A DNA stretch of 17,315 nucleotides, taken from assembly GCA_015067375.1 (NCBI GenBank), contig SVMQ01000020.1, forward strand, positions 1 through 17,315. The letters run 5' to 3'. This DNA comes from Oscillospiraceae bacterium. Its GTDB lineage: Bacteria; Bacillota; Clostridia; Oscillospirales; Ruminococcaceae. The position numbers were made by a program, and so were the translations under genes. Shown one piece after another: positions 1 through 8,300 of this stretch (its first letter is position 1; the number at the start of each line of letters is the position of its first letter). A model generated the notes under the pieces. That model had not been told where the DNA came from and did not search any database. It saw nothing but the letters and a program-made list of their open reading frames with translations.

Positions 1-1
1 A

Positions 2-433
2 AACAACCTCGTCTGCTGTCAGATGGCAAAAAAGCTGTTCGGAGTAAAAAAGACCATAGCCAAGGTAAACAACCCCGGCAACACCGAAGCACTGAAGCTG
101 CTGGGCATAGATATCGTCATCTCAGCCACGGACAACATCATAAAGCTGTTGGAGCATGAAGTGGATCTGAGAGCCATAAAGCAGCTTATAGAGCTGAACG
201 GCGGCGATGCTGAGCTGCTGGAGATCACTCTGCCGCAGGATTACAGACTGGACGGAACTTCTCTCATGGATCTGACGCTCCCTGCAGACTGCAATATCGT
301 ATGCATAACGCGCGGCGAGCATACTATCATCCCAAGAGGTAAAACTACACTGAAAAGCGGCGACATAATGCTTGTGGTCGCACTTGCCGAAAAAGAAAAG
401 GAGCTTCGCAAGGCTCTGAAAATAAAAGACTGA
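2..433 (+). CDS. TrkA-family K+ uptake regulator, C-terminal part (5' end outside window)
   Basis: Partial gene. TrkA/KtrA proteins are cytoplasmic gating subunits that bind NAD(H) or nucleotide through an RCK-N Rossmann domain and control a TrkH/KtrB potassium channel. The frame stays open leftward from the ATG at 23: codons 2-22 read NNLVCCQ and continue smoothly into MAKKLFGVKKTIAKVNNPGN. That matches the end of a TrkA N domain (CQ-AK-F-V-IA-V-NP-N), so the ATG at 23 is internal and the true start lies upstream. The rest is a TrkA-C (RCK-C) domain, with 'DYRLDGTSLMDLTLPADCNIVCITRG' split around the usual G-S-L-LPADCNIV-I-R core, then P-G-T-L--GD--LVV. It ends 18 bp before the FtsA-like gene and is probably co-transcribed with it. 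A trkH partner, if present, should be just upstream. The family call is firm; the specific channel partner cannot be seen. Confidence 0.88.
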   Translation, partial: NNLVCCQMAKKLFGVKKTIAKVNNPGNTEALKLLGIDIVISATDNIIKLLEHEVDLRAIKQLIELNGGDAELLEITLPQDYRLDGTSLMDLTLPADCNIVCITRGEHTIIPRGKTTLKSGDIMLVVALAEKEKELRKALKIKD

Positions 434-451
434 CGAAAAGAGGCGAACACC

Positions 452-2548
452 ATGGAAGCAAACGAAACCAAAAAGCGCAGAAGTACCAAGAAACGCAGCA
501 CAAAGTCCACGGCAAAAAAGCCTGTTCACCGCACAAAAAAACAACAGGGCGATGTCGTATTCGCATTGGATATCGGCACACGCACAGTAGTCGGCATACT
601 TGCAGTAAAGGCTGACAACGGCTACAAGATACTCGACATGGAAACAGTCGAGCATGACAAACGCTCCATGACCGATGGTCAGATAGAGGACATTGAGGCA
701 GTTGCGCAGGTCATAAAGACAGTAAAGGCCGCCCTTGAAAAGCGTAATTTCATCAAGCTGTCGCACGTTTGCATCGCCGCAGCAGGCCGCGCACTAAGAA
801 CTATGCGCAGCAGCACTGTCAGCGATGTTTCGGACAAGCGTTCGCTCACCGCGGATGACCTTCGCTCCGCAGAGCTTGACGCGGTGCGCGAGGCAGAGGA
901 AAAGTTCTCCGAAGGTCAGCAGCGCAACGGATTCTATTGCGTAGGTCACAGCGTTATCGGACTTTCGCTTGACGGCTACAAGGTGCAGAAGCCCGAGGGA
1001 CACCGCGGTGAAAAGCTGCAGACCGAGATAATCGCCTGCTTCCTGCCTGCTTATGTGGTGGAGAGCCTTTGTGCGGCGGTGGATATTGCAGGACTTGATG
1101 TTTCGGGACTTACACTGGAGCCTATCGCAGCAATGAATATCGTCGTGCCGCCCGAGCTTCGTCTTATCAATATCGCGCTGTGTGATATCGGCGCAGGTAC
1201 ATCTGACGTTGCCGCTTCGCGCGACGGCAGCATCGTTGCCTACGGAATGGCGACCATCGCAGGCGATGAGATAACAGAGGAGCTTATGAAAAAGCTGCTC
1301 GTTGACTTCAATACTGCTGAAAAGATCAAAACAAGCACGCTCCCCGAAACCGAGTATACGGATATCCTGCTGCAGACGCACACCATAAGCAACAAGGAGA
1401 TAGCAGAGCTGCTAAAGCCCTCCACACAAGATCTTGCTGATACTATCTGTGAGGAGATACTGAAAGCAAACGACGCTGCGCCGCAGGTCGTATTCCTCGT
1501 GGGCGGCGGAAGTAAGCTTGCAGGTCTTACAGAGTATGTAGCAAAGGGACTCGGAATGGACACGACCCGTGTTATCATGGGAAGAAAAGAGCTGATGCGC
1601 GGCATAACCTCTCCCAAAAACATGGAGATAGGCACAGAGCACGCTACACCGCTTGGCATTGCAATAACCGCTTCCGAGGGTGTGAAGTATGACTTCACCA
1701 CTATCTCGCTCAACGGCAGAAAGGTACGCACTCTCGACACCAACAGACTCACCGTATTTGAGCTTACCGCTCTCGCGGGAATGAAGCCCGACAGCCTTAT
1801 GGGACGCTCGGGCAAGGCACTTTCCTTTACGATAGACGGTCAGCGCACACTGCTTCGCGGCACTCCTATGACCCCTGCAGAGATATCTGTAAACGGCAAG
1901 CCAGCTTCCTTAAACACTGCTGTGCGCAAGGGTGACGAGGTCACTATAATTCCTGCACAGCACGGCGAGGACGCAGCAGCTTACCTCTCCGACTATCTCG
2001 ACACAAGCTCGCTGTACATGGCTGAGATAAGCTTCTGCGGCGACAACAAAACGATAGGCAAGTATATACTCGTCAACAACCAGCCTGTTACCGCCGACCG
2101 CGAGATAGAAAACGGCAGCACGATAACAACGTTTGACTGCTCCACTCTCGGGGAGCTTTGCAGGATGGAGGAGATACTGCCCGAGTATGTGCTGCTCAAC
2201 GGCAGCGCCGCAAGTCCCGAAACCGCGCTCAACGACGGCGACGAAGTAACGATGAAGCGCGAGGAAGCAGTGCAGCCTGCACCTGCAGCGACACCTGCAG
2301 CAGAAGCAACTGAGCCTGCTGTGATATCCGACAGCGACGACGATGTTCTTCATGTCATCTTCAACGGAGAGCCTGCAAAATTCCCGATAATCGACAAGCG
2401 CAGAGAGCCGATCTTCCTCGATCTGCTTGCAGCTTTCTCCGAAAATCCCACCGCGCTGCTGCAGCACGCGACGACCACTACGATAAATGGAAGGATAGCA
2501 CGTCTGGGTGAGGTCATCCATGACGGCGATGAGATCATCATTGAATAA
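452..2548 (+). CDS. FtsA-like actin-fold ATPase with long C-terminal beta-grasp-like extension
   Basis: 698 residues. After a Lys/Arg-rich N-terminal tail (1-31) comes an actin/Hsp70-fold ATPase core: phosphate-1 motif ALDIGTRTVVGIL (38-50), an SHS2-type insertion (about 105-205, as in FtsA), phosphate-2 motif CDIGAGTSDVA (244-254), and adenosine motif FLVGGGSKLAGL (348-359). FtsA tethers FtsZ rings to the membrane, and the SHS2 insertion favours FtsA/PilM over Hsp70. A normal FtsA is about 420 residues and ends in an amphipathic membrane helix. Here the core instead runs into about 280 extra residues with repeated short units ending G-D-E-(V/I)-T-I (near 478-500, 578-601, 676-698, plus weaker copies at 417-440 and 538-558). 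An Ala/Pro/Glu linker lies at 605-628. No ftsZ is nearby. A ribosome binding site AAGAGG precedes the ATG. A role in cell division is possible, but PilM-like scaffolding of an envelope system is an alternative. Confidence 0.8.
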   Translation: MEANETKKRRSTKKRSTKSTAKKPVHRTKKQQGDVVFALDIGTRTVVGILAVKADNGYKILDMETVEHDKRSMTDGQIEDIEAVAQVIKTVKAALEKRNFIKLSHVCIAAAGRALRTMRSSTVSDVSDKRSLTADDLRSAELDAVREAEEKFSEGQQRNGFYCVGHSVIGLSLDGYKVQKPEGHRGEKLQTEIIACFLPAYVVESLCAAVDIAGLDVSGLTLEPIAAMNIVVPPELRLINIALCDIGAGTSDVAASRDGSIVAYGMATIAGDEITEELMKKLLVDFNTAEKIKTSTLPETEYTDILLQTHTISNKEIAELLKPSTQDLADTICEEILKANDAAPQVVFLVGGGSKLAGLTEYVAKGLGMDTTRVIMGRKELMRGITSPKNMEIGTEHATPLGIAITASEGVKYDFTTISLNGRKVRTLDTNRLTVFELTALAGMKPDSLMGRSGKALSFTIDGQRTLLRGTPMTPAEISVNGKPASLNTAVRKGDEVTIIPAQHGEDAAAYLSDYLDTSSLYMAEISFCGDNKTIGKYILVNNQPVTADREIENGSTITTFDCSTLGELCRMEEILPEYVLLNGSAASPETALNDGDEVTMKREEAVQPAPAATPAAEATEPAVISDSDDDVLHVIFNGEPAKFPIIDKRREPIFLDLLAAFSENPTALLQHATTTTINGRIARLGEVIHDGDEIIIE

Positions 2549-2549
2549 T

Positions 2550-4208
2550 ATGAAGCATTTTCTTAAAAGGCTGCTGCCTGTCATACTGGCAGCATCTGTT
2601 CTTAGCGGCTGCTCCGAGATCCCCGACAAAACATCGGATGTGACCGCAGAAGCCGCTGCCACCGCGGAGTCCACAGAATCAGCCGAAGCACCTCCCGAAA
2701 AGATCGAGGAGATACCTCCTGCTGATTTTGAGATAGACAGCGAAAGCGCCCTGCTCAAGCTCAATGCAGAGGGCGGCGTATTCGACGGAAGCGCACGCAC
2801 CGACGGCACCTATGACGGCAACGGCTATATCATCCTTGAAAAAGGCAAGACCCTAGTGCATATTGCAGAAGTTCCTGCGACCCAGCACTATCGCATCGTG
2901 CTTGCAGCGTATTCCTACGGCGGTGCAGCGATCAGCCTTTCAACAGGCGCGGAGGGCAATTCGGGAGTATACTACATCCCCAAGACAGATACACCCCAGT
3001 TTGAGCAATTCTCGCTCGACAGCATCTATATGGGAGAAGGCCCCATGCTGCTGACCTTCGAGGTACTAAGCGGCACAGCATCTCTCGACTATATCCTGAT
3101 AGAGGACAGCAGTGCCGCGCCAAACTCCTGCTATCGCACACCTGTTTCGGTGGTAGGAAAGAATACAGGCATCCACACTATCGGTACGATGAAATACTTC
3201 ACCGATATCTACGGCACGCGTATGCTCACCGCACAGAATGTGACCCCTGGCACAAACGCCGAGATAGACGCTGTATATACCGAAACAGGCAGATATCCTG
3301 CCATGCGCTGCGGCGACCTTATGTATTCCTCCGCATTCGTTGACGAGAGCAACGCTGAAGCGGCAGAAAAAGAAGTGGAGCTTGCGCTTGAATGGGCGCG
3401 AAACGGCGGTATAACCTCGCTCGGTTGGCACTGGTATGCACCGCAGAGCTACAGCTCAGACTTCTATGCAAACGGCACTACCTTTGCGCTCAGCGAAGCA
3501 GTCACCGACCGCGACATCGCCACCGCAACCCCCGAGGAGCTTCAGGGAATACTGGACGGCGCCATGATAACCGAGGATTGCCTGCTGCTTATCAAGGACA
3601 TCGACCTTATTGCAGAGCAGCTTGGCAGATTCAGAGATGAATACCTCACAGTGGTATGGCAGCCGCTGCCCGACGGGGATTCCGACCTGTACTGGTGGTG
3701 CGGCGACGCTGCAAGCTACAGATGGCTCTGGCAGCTGATGTTCACACGAATGAACGAATATCATCAGCTCAACAATCTCGTATGGGTTTGGAATGGCAGC
3801 AGTCCTGCTTTCTATCCCGGCGATGACTACTGCGATATAATCGGTCAGGGAATATTCATGAACAGCCCTGCCTCCAATGCAGGCAGATTTGCCGCATTAT
3901 CTTATATCTCAGGCACCTGCATCAAGCCTGTGGCCATGACCACCTGCGACACGATACCCAATGCGGACTTCTGCAAGCGCGACAATGCCCTCTGGCTCTG
4001 GACAGCGCCTGCAAGCGGCGAATACACCATCCACCCCAACGGCAGCTACGCCGAGACCTACACAAGCTGGCAGCGCCTCAATGACGCATATAATTCAAAG
4101 CTTTGCATAACGCGCGACGAGCTGCCCGACCTTTCCACTTATGCACTCAACATCAGACCCGAGTCGTCAACATCCGACACCACGGATACAGCGACCTCCG
4201 AAAGCTGA
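2550..4208 (+). CDS. Lipoprotein with CBM35-like module and GH26 fold lacking the catalytic glutamates
   Basis: 552 residues. The start is put at 2550, one base after the preceding stop, because it gives a clean signal peptide with lipobox VLSGC (Cys21). An upstream in-frame ATG at 2508 would bury it. No strong ribosome binding site is seen, so translation is probably coupled to the FtsA-like gene. After an Ala/Glu/Thr linker (25-58), residues 60-187 look like a CBM35-type carbohydrate-binding beta-sandwich ending DYILIED. Residues 200-530 follow the GH26 beta-mannanase pattern: GITSLGWHWY, then WQPLPDGDSDLYWWCG (370-385), YRWLWQLMFTRM and NNLVWVWN. In active GH26 enzymes the acid/base sits in RPLHE; here it reads QPLPD (371-375). 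The nucleophile motif, usually K-VAL(S/T)ECGTIP, reads KPVAMTTCDTIP (459-470) with Thr465 for Glu. It is therefore probably a cell-surface glycan-binding pseudoenzyme, not a mannanase. The fold call is strong; inactivity is inferred. Confidence 0.82.
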   Translation: MKHFLKRLLPVILAASVLSGCSEIPDKTSDVTAEAAATAESTESAEAPPEKIEEIPPADFEIDSESALLKLNAEGGVFDGSARTDGTYDGNGYIILEKGKTLVHIAEVPATQHYRIVLAAYSYGGAAISLSTGAEGNSGVYYIPKTDTPQFEQFSLDSIYMGEGPMLLTFEVLSGTASLDYILIEDSSAAPNSCYRTPVSVVGKNTGIHTIGTMKYFTDIYGTRMLTAQNVTPGTNAEIDAVYTETGRYPAMRCGDLMYSSAFVDESNAEAAEKEVELALEWARNGGITSLGWHWYAPQSYSSDFYANGTTFALSEAVTDRDIATATPEELQGILDGAMITEDCLLLIKDIDLIAEQLGRFRDEYLTVVWQPLPDGDSDLYWWCGDAASYRWLWQLMFTRMNEYHQLNNLVWVWNGSSPAFYPGDDYCDIIGQGIFMNSPASNAGRFAALSYISGTCIKPVAMTTCDTIPNADFCKRDNALWLWTAPASGEYTIHPNGSYAETYTSWQRLNDAYNSKLCITRDELPDLSTYALNIRPESSTSDTTDTATSES

Positions 4209-4253
4209 TAGTAATATATTGAGTAAACAAAATCACATCAAAAGGAGACAATC

Positions 4254-5600
4254 ATGAAAAAGTTCTTATCACTTTTACTCACAACATCAATATTGGTAGG
4301 CATGACCGCCTGCGCAAACGAGGAGAACAACTCCGCTTCCGAAGCTGCCTCTGAAAGCTTAGCAAGCGGCTCCGAGAATGCAACAAGCGGCTCCGAGAAT
4401 GCAAGCGGCTCTTCTGAGAATGCGGCATCCTCCACGACTACTGCCTCTGCGCCCGTTGAGGATATCCCTGAGGTAGCATATCAGCTTGGCGGTGAGCTTA
4501 CTCCCACAATGATCGCAAACTCCGTACTCAACAAGGGTAATCAGGCACGCCTCGCTAAGGTCATCAACAAGCTCAAGGCAGGCGAGGATGTAACAGTAGC
4601 TTACCTCGGCGGCTCGATAACACAGGGCAGCTCTGCAGGCAACGAGCTTTGCTACGCAAGACTTACAACAAACTGGCTCAGCGAGCAGTTCCCCGACGCT
4701 AAGATCACCTATGTCAACGCGGGCATAGGCGCAACAGGCTCCTACATCGGTATCCATCGTGCTGACAGAGATGTGCTTGCAAGCGATCCCGATCTTGTAT
4801 TCATCGACTTCTCCGTTAACGATACATTCGACCGCATGACTACGAATAAGGCGACCTACGAGGGTCTTATCAGAAAGCTGTGGAATCACGATACCGCTCC
4901 TGCTGTCATCTGCCTTGCTATGACTCAGGAGGACGGCACAAGCGTACAGGACGACCACAGCGAGATCGCTATCCGCTACGATATCCCCATGATCTCCTAT
5001 CGCAACGCTATCCTTGATGTTATCGACAAGGGCTACATAATCTGGGATGATATCTCCGACGACAACATCCACCCCAATGTTGAGGGACACGCTGTTCTCA
5101 CACAGATGATAACCAGCTATCTGCAGGATGCCATCGACAATATCGACAGCATCGACACAACAGAGCCTGCACTTGCAGAAACCGACGCAAACGGCATGAA
5201 GTACCAGAACGCAGAGATCGTTGTGCCCGATGACGCACGCTGCACAGCTACAGGTATCTTCGGTGTACACAACACCACATTCGGCAACTTTGGCACTCCC
5301 TGGGTGGCAAAAGTACCCGGTGGCAGCGAGATCACAGGCGGACTTGAGTTCACCGTTACAGCAAAGAATATCGGCGTACTCTACGGCGAGGTAACAAAGA
5401 ACGGCGGTATGCTGGATGTTTATGTTGACGACGAGCTGAAGCTCACCATCAACTGCAACTTCCCCAACGGCTGGGGCAACTATGTTGAGTTTGCCGAGGT
5501 CGCAAGCTTCGACGCACCTGCTGAGCACACTGTAAAGATCGTTCCTCAGAGTTCTGATGCAGCTGCAATGTTCTATGTTTCCGCACTGACTATCAGCTGA
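4254..5600 (+). CDS. SGNH/GDSL-family hydrolase lipoprotein
   Basis: 448 residues, preceded by a good AAGGAGA site. The signal peptide ends with Cys20 (GMTAC), consistent with a lipoprotein, although Met at -3 makes the lipobox slightly unusual. A Ser/Glu/Asn/Ala-rich linker (25-68) holds a short tandem repeat. The catalytic domain (about 95-295) shows all SGNH blocks: GGSIT with nucleophile Ser121, GIGATGS (157-163), SVND with Asn189, and DNIHPNVEGH with Asp270 and His273. Such enzymes usually remove or transfer acyl groups, often acetyl from polysaccharide. The C-terminal region (315-448) is a beta-rich domain with no motif I can name. It lies between a GH26-type lipoprotein and a GT-C-like membrane protein, 15 bp before the latter. 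This suggests acyl editing of a surface glycan at the outer face of the membrane. The substrate is unknown. Confidence 0.87.
   Translation: MKKFLSLLLTTSILVGMTACANEENNSASEAASESLASGSENATSGSENASGSSENAASSTTTASAPVEDIPEVAYQLGGELTPTMIANSVLNKGNQARLAKVINKLKAGEDVTVAYLGGSITQGSSAGNELCYARLTTNWLSEQFPDAKITYVNAGIGATGSYIGIHRADRDVLASDPDLVFIDFSVNDTFDRMTTNKATYEGLIRKLWNHDTAPAVICLAMTQEDGTSVQDDHSEIAIRYDIPMISYRNAILDVIDKGYIIWDDISDDNIHPNVEGHAVLTQMITSYLQDAIDNIDSIDTTEPALAETDANGMKYQNAEIVVPDDARCTATGIFGVHNTTFGNFGTPWVAKVPGGSEITGGLEFTVTAKNIGVLYGEVTKNGGMLDVYVDDELKLTINCNFPNGWGNYVEFAEVASFDAPAEHTVKIVPQSSDAAAMFYVSALTIS
4364..4423 (+). repeat. Short in-frame tandem repeat in the SGNH lipoprotein linker
   Basis: Two identical 18-base units AAGCGGCTCCGAGAATGC at 4364-4381 and 4385-4402 are followed by a diverged 21-base copy at 4403-4423. 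They encode SGSENA-type units (residues 38-57) in the flexible linker between the lipid anchor and the catalytic domain. Copy number may vary between strains. Confidence 0.8.
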
Positions 5601-5615
5601 TAGAAACAGATCGTC

Positions 5616-7319
5616 ATGACTACATCTGCAACTTCAAAAACATCGTCTGATATGCACCGTTGGTGGTCTACACAGCGATATCCGTTTGTATTCCTCATCG
5701 GTGTATTTGTCGGCGCAGTAGTGTTCATCTACCTGTACGGGATAGACACGATCGACCCGACCAATCAAAACTGGCTGCTTCAATGGACAAGTGACAGAAA
5801 TCAGCATTATATCGGATGGGAATTCTACCGACAAAGCGAATGGATGTTCCCATATGGCCTGTATCAAGGGTTAACAGGTCAGACTACCAGTATAGTATTC
5901 ACTGACTCGATACCGCTTTTCGCTGTTTTTTTCAAACTGTTGTCCCCGATATTGCCTGATACTTTTCAGTATTTCGGATTGTGGGGCATAATGTGCTTTA
6001 TGCTTCAGGGTGGATTCGGCTGTCTGCTTATCAGACGCTTTGTGCCATCTGCCAATGTATTGGTCTATGTGTTCACGGCAGTCATCTTTTCAACGCAGAT
6101 AGTTCTTATCAGCAGAATGTTCGGGCACACCGCGCTTGGTGCTAACTGGATAATACTTGCTGCCATGGTGATATGGCTGTACAGTTCATGTATCAAGCAA
6201 TATGTGCGAAGCATATTATGGATCACGTTAAGCATCATAGCCGCCAATGTACATATGTATTACATACCTATGGTCTTTGCGCTTATGTGCGGTTATATCT
6301 TATGGGATCTGCTGCAGAACAAAGTAATATGGCGAAATCTGCTGACCATGCTGTGTTCCATCGCTTGTGAAGCATTAGTATTGATAATGCTCGGCATCTT
6401 CACCACATCAAGTGATCGTGCGCCGGGTCTCGGACTGTATAGTGCAAATCTTAATACATTCATTAACCCAATAAACAATTATTCGTCATTTCTTCAAACA
6501 TTACCTACTTTCGCATTCGACCAATACGAAGGAATGGCTTATATCGGTCTTGGAATAATAATCGCACTTATCATATCAGTGACTTTAATGTGCTACAACG
6601 GGCCGTCAGCTTGCTATAAAAACATCAAGGGCTATATCACGCAGAAAAAAGAATGGGTCATTTCCATATTGGCTGTAATAGTAGTCACGATGTTTTTCGC
6701 GGTCAGTCCGACTGCCACCCTCGGCAAACATATCATATATTCGATCGATTATCCCGAGCCAATATACGACCTGCTCAGTATTTTCCGTTGCTCAGGCAGA
6801 TTTGCATGGATAACGATGTATATTATAATCACGCTGGCTTTAGTGCTGCTTATGAAGCAAATGCACAATAAGATGACCAGCACTGCTATGATAGCACTGG
6901 TAATGCTGATACAACTTGCCGACTTTGATCCGGAAATTTCAAGAGTGCGTCAGGAATTCGCTCTTATATACCGAACCGAGATACTTGTTGACGCAAAATG
7001 GAATGAACTCGGAGAGAAATACGAGCATATAGTATTTACTCCGCTGCCGACGGATTATCAGGCTAACACACGAGAATATTACACATTCGGTCAATATGCC
7101 TACGAAAACGGCATGGATCTCAGCAGCTTTATTATAGCCAGAGCCAACTATGATGTAATGCGCCGATCTGCTGATAAAGCGATGGATGATATCCACAACG
7201 GCACAGCCGATCCAAGCACGCTATACATCTTCTTCAATACCGAGGAAAGTGATATCCCTGAGCTTAACGGATTCAAGTGTGAAACCGTGGATGGTTTTGT
7301 TATCGGTTATGTCGAATAA
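5616..7319 (+). CDS. DUF6311-type polytopic membrane protein, probable GT-C-like glycosyltransferase
   Basis: 567 residues. A short polar N-terminus is followed by a first membrane segment (about 22-41), then an extracytoplasmic loop with IDPTNQNWLLQWTSDRNQHY, the WEF-R signature (66-72) and TDSIPLFAVFFKLLSP (96-111). This pattern (DPTN--WL--GD--QHY-GW-FFR ... TDSIP) is what I recall for DUF6311, a family with GT-C-like topology. About ten further hydrophobic segments follow to about residue 440, then a soluble C-terminal tail (about 455-567). GT-C proteins transfer sugars from polyprenyl-phosphate carriers on the outer face of the membrane; the acidic residues in the first loop (Asp47, Asp60) are the likely catalytic candidates. 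The gene starts 15 bp after the SGNH gene with no clear ribosome binding site and ends the series at a strong terminator. Its codon and base use look more AT-rich than those of its neighbours. Donor and acceptor are unknown. Confidence 0.75.
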   Translation: MTTSATSKTSSDMHRWWSTQRYPFVFLIGVFVGAVVFIYLYGIDTIDPTNQNWLLQWTSDRNQHYIGWEFYRQSEWMFPYGLYQGLTGQTTSIVFTDSIPLFAVFFKLLSPILPDTFQYFGLWGIMCFMLQGGFGCLLIRRFVPSANVLVYVFTAVIFSTQIVLISRMFGHTALGANWIILAAMVIWLYSSCIKQYVRSILWITLSIIAANVHMYYIPMVFALMCGYILWDLLQNKVIWRNLLTMLCSIACEALVLIMLGIFTTSSDRAPGLGLYSANLNTFINPINNYSSFLQTLPTFAFDQYEGMAYIGLGIIIALIISVTLMCYNGPSACYKNIKGYITQKKEWVISILAVIVVTMFFAVSPTATLGKHIIYSIDYPEPIYDLLSIFRCSGRFAWITMYIIITLALVLLMKQMHNKMTSTAMIALVMLIQLADFDPEISRVRQEFALIYRTEILVDAKWNELGEKYEHIVFTPLPTDYQANTREYYTFGQYAYENGMDLSSFIIARANYDVMRRSADKAMDDIHNGTADPSTLYIFFNTEESDIPELNGFKCETVDGFVIGYVE

Positions 7320-7353
7320 CGAGAGCATTCAGACCAGCAATGATCAAAAACAC

Positions 7354-7395
7354 AAAACTCCCTCCTATGGTTCTTGTGCCATAGGAGGGAGTTTT
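7354..7395. terminator. Bidirectional intrinsic terminator
   Basis: A perfect 17-bp stem (7354-7370 with 7379-7395) closes an 8-base loop. The stem begins with AAAA and ends with TTTT, so both strands give a GC-rich hairpin followed by T residues. It lies between the convergent DUF6311 gene (stop 7319) and phosphotransferase gene (stop 7422) and probably serves both. Confidence 0.95.
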
Positions 7396-7421
7396 ATATA
7401 TGATCTTTAAATTAATGCCGA

Positions 7422-8177
7422 TCAGTTATAATCCGCAACATCTATCCATGTCAGCAGCAGCTCGCGCTCCTCGGGGCGCTTGAATTTAAGCTGTGCCGCC
7501 GCCACGATAGGCAGCCAGTCATGCACATACTTGACCGAAGTACCTGTCTTGGTGCAATACAGCTTGAGATACTTCTCCGCATACTCAGTGCGATGGCTGA
7601 GGCAGAAACGCAGATATGTCTTTGCCACATCAGCAGAAGCGTTGCCCTGCTTTGCCTTAAGCCAGTCAACGACAAACATACCCTCATCGTTTATTATAAT
7701 GTTCTCAGGTGTAAAATCACCATGGCAGAGCTTGACGTGCTTCGGCATGGACTCAAGCTTTGTCAGCAGCTCGTACTTCTTGACATCATCTATAACATCA
7801 AGGCTGTCTATGGAACGCTTGAGGTAGTCCTTGAGCCTGCTTATCTTAGCGGAGCGCAGCGAATTTATCTCAATATGAAGATCCGCCATCAGCGACAGAT
7901 ATTCATCTGCTCTGGAGGGATCCTCCTGCATCAGGTCGGCAAGCGTCCTGCCCTTGATGTACTTATACATAACAGCCCATTTGCCGTCTACCTTTACTGT
8001 ACCCTCAAACGACGGAATACGCGGATAACCTGTTTCCTCCACACGCGCATGGGTAAGCGATTCATACAGGATGACGCTTTTGGGTTCGTTGGGATCCTTG
8101 AACACCTTTACCGCATTACCGTCACATTCGTATACCTGAACCTTTTCGCCGTCGGAAATAAGCTTTTTGAGTTCCAT
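7422..8177 (-). CDS. APH/choline-kinase-fold phosphotransferase
   Basis: 251 residues with a protein-kinase-like fold of the aminoglycoside phosphotransferase family (Pfam APH). Visible signs are an ATP lysine in AVKVFK (22-27), a glutamate in the following helix (Glu39), the Brenner motif CHGDFTPENIIIND (151-164; Asp154 as catalytic base, Asn159 for Mg2+), and the DFG-equivalent VVDWLKAKQGNASADVAKT (169-187; Asp171 for Mg2+). The hydrophobic hinge AVMYKYIKGRTL is also typical. Relatives phosphorylate small hydroxyl compounds such as choline, sugars, homoserine or drugs; nothing here fixes the substrate, and a resistance function should not be assumed. An AAAGGA site precedes the ATG, and the gene has its own promoter at 8208-8236. 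It appears monocistronic, bounded by the 7354-7395 terminator. Confidence 0.85.
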   Translation of the reverse strand: MELKKLISDGEKVQVYECDGNAVKVFKDPNEPKSVILYESLTHARVEETGYPRIPSFEGTVKVDGKWAVMYKYIKGRTLADLMQEDPSRADEYLSLMADLHIEINSLRSAKISRLKDYLKRSIDSLDVIDDVKKYELLTKLESMPKHVKLCHGDFTPENIIINDEGMFVVDWLKAKQGNASADVAKTYLRFCLSHRTEYAEKYLKLYCTKTGTSVKYVHDWLPIVAAAQLKFKRPEERELLLTWIDVADYN

Positions 8178-8207
8178 AATATCTGTCCTTTCAAAAACGT
8201 TGTATAT

Positions 8208-8236
8208 AGTATACCACTTAACTGCAGCGATGTCCA
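8208..8236 (-). promoter_or_regulatory. Sigma-A-type promoter of the phosphotransferase gene
   Basis: Read on the - strand: TGGACA (-35, 8231-8236), 17-bp spacer, TATACT (-10, 8208-8213). It lies about 30 bp upstream of the start codon at 8177, which gives a short leader with one ribosome binding site. Confidence 0.75.
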
Positions 8237-8300
8237 GTGGTTTTGAACAAATTTAATAATTGTATGGATTTTGATATCTCATATTTGTGCAGTTTGCTAC

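Noticed and set aside
23..433. A complete 136-residue protein starting at 23
   Set aside because: The frame is open to the window edge and codes for conserved TrkA residues before the ATG, so the gene is truncated by the window.
2508..2549. Upstream ATG at 2508 as start of the GH26-like lipoprotein
   Set aside because: It overlaps the previous gene by 41 bases and puts 14 residues ahead of a complete lipoprotein signal peptide that begins at 2550.
1910..2809. 299-residue open frame on the - strand across the FtsA-like/GH26-like junction
   Set aside because: Low-complexity antisense translation spanning two well supported genes.
2550..4208. An active beta-mannanase
   Set aside because: Both catalytic glutamates expected in GH26 are replaced (QPLPD, VAMTTCD).
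4364..4423. CRISPR-like repeats
   Set aside because: Units are 18-21 bases, in frame, directly adjacent and inside a coding linker; no spacers.
4359..5528. 389-residue open frame on the - strand inside the SGNH gene
   Set aside because: Antisense shadow of a clear SGNH gene; Cys- and Ala-rich, no family motif and no proper start context.
7422..8177. Aminoglycoside resistance gene
   Set aside because: The fold is shared by many metabolic kinases and no resistance-enzyme signature beyond the common APH motifs is visible.
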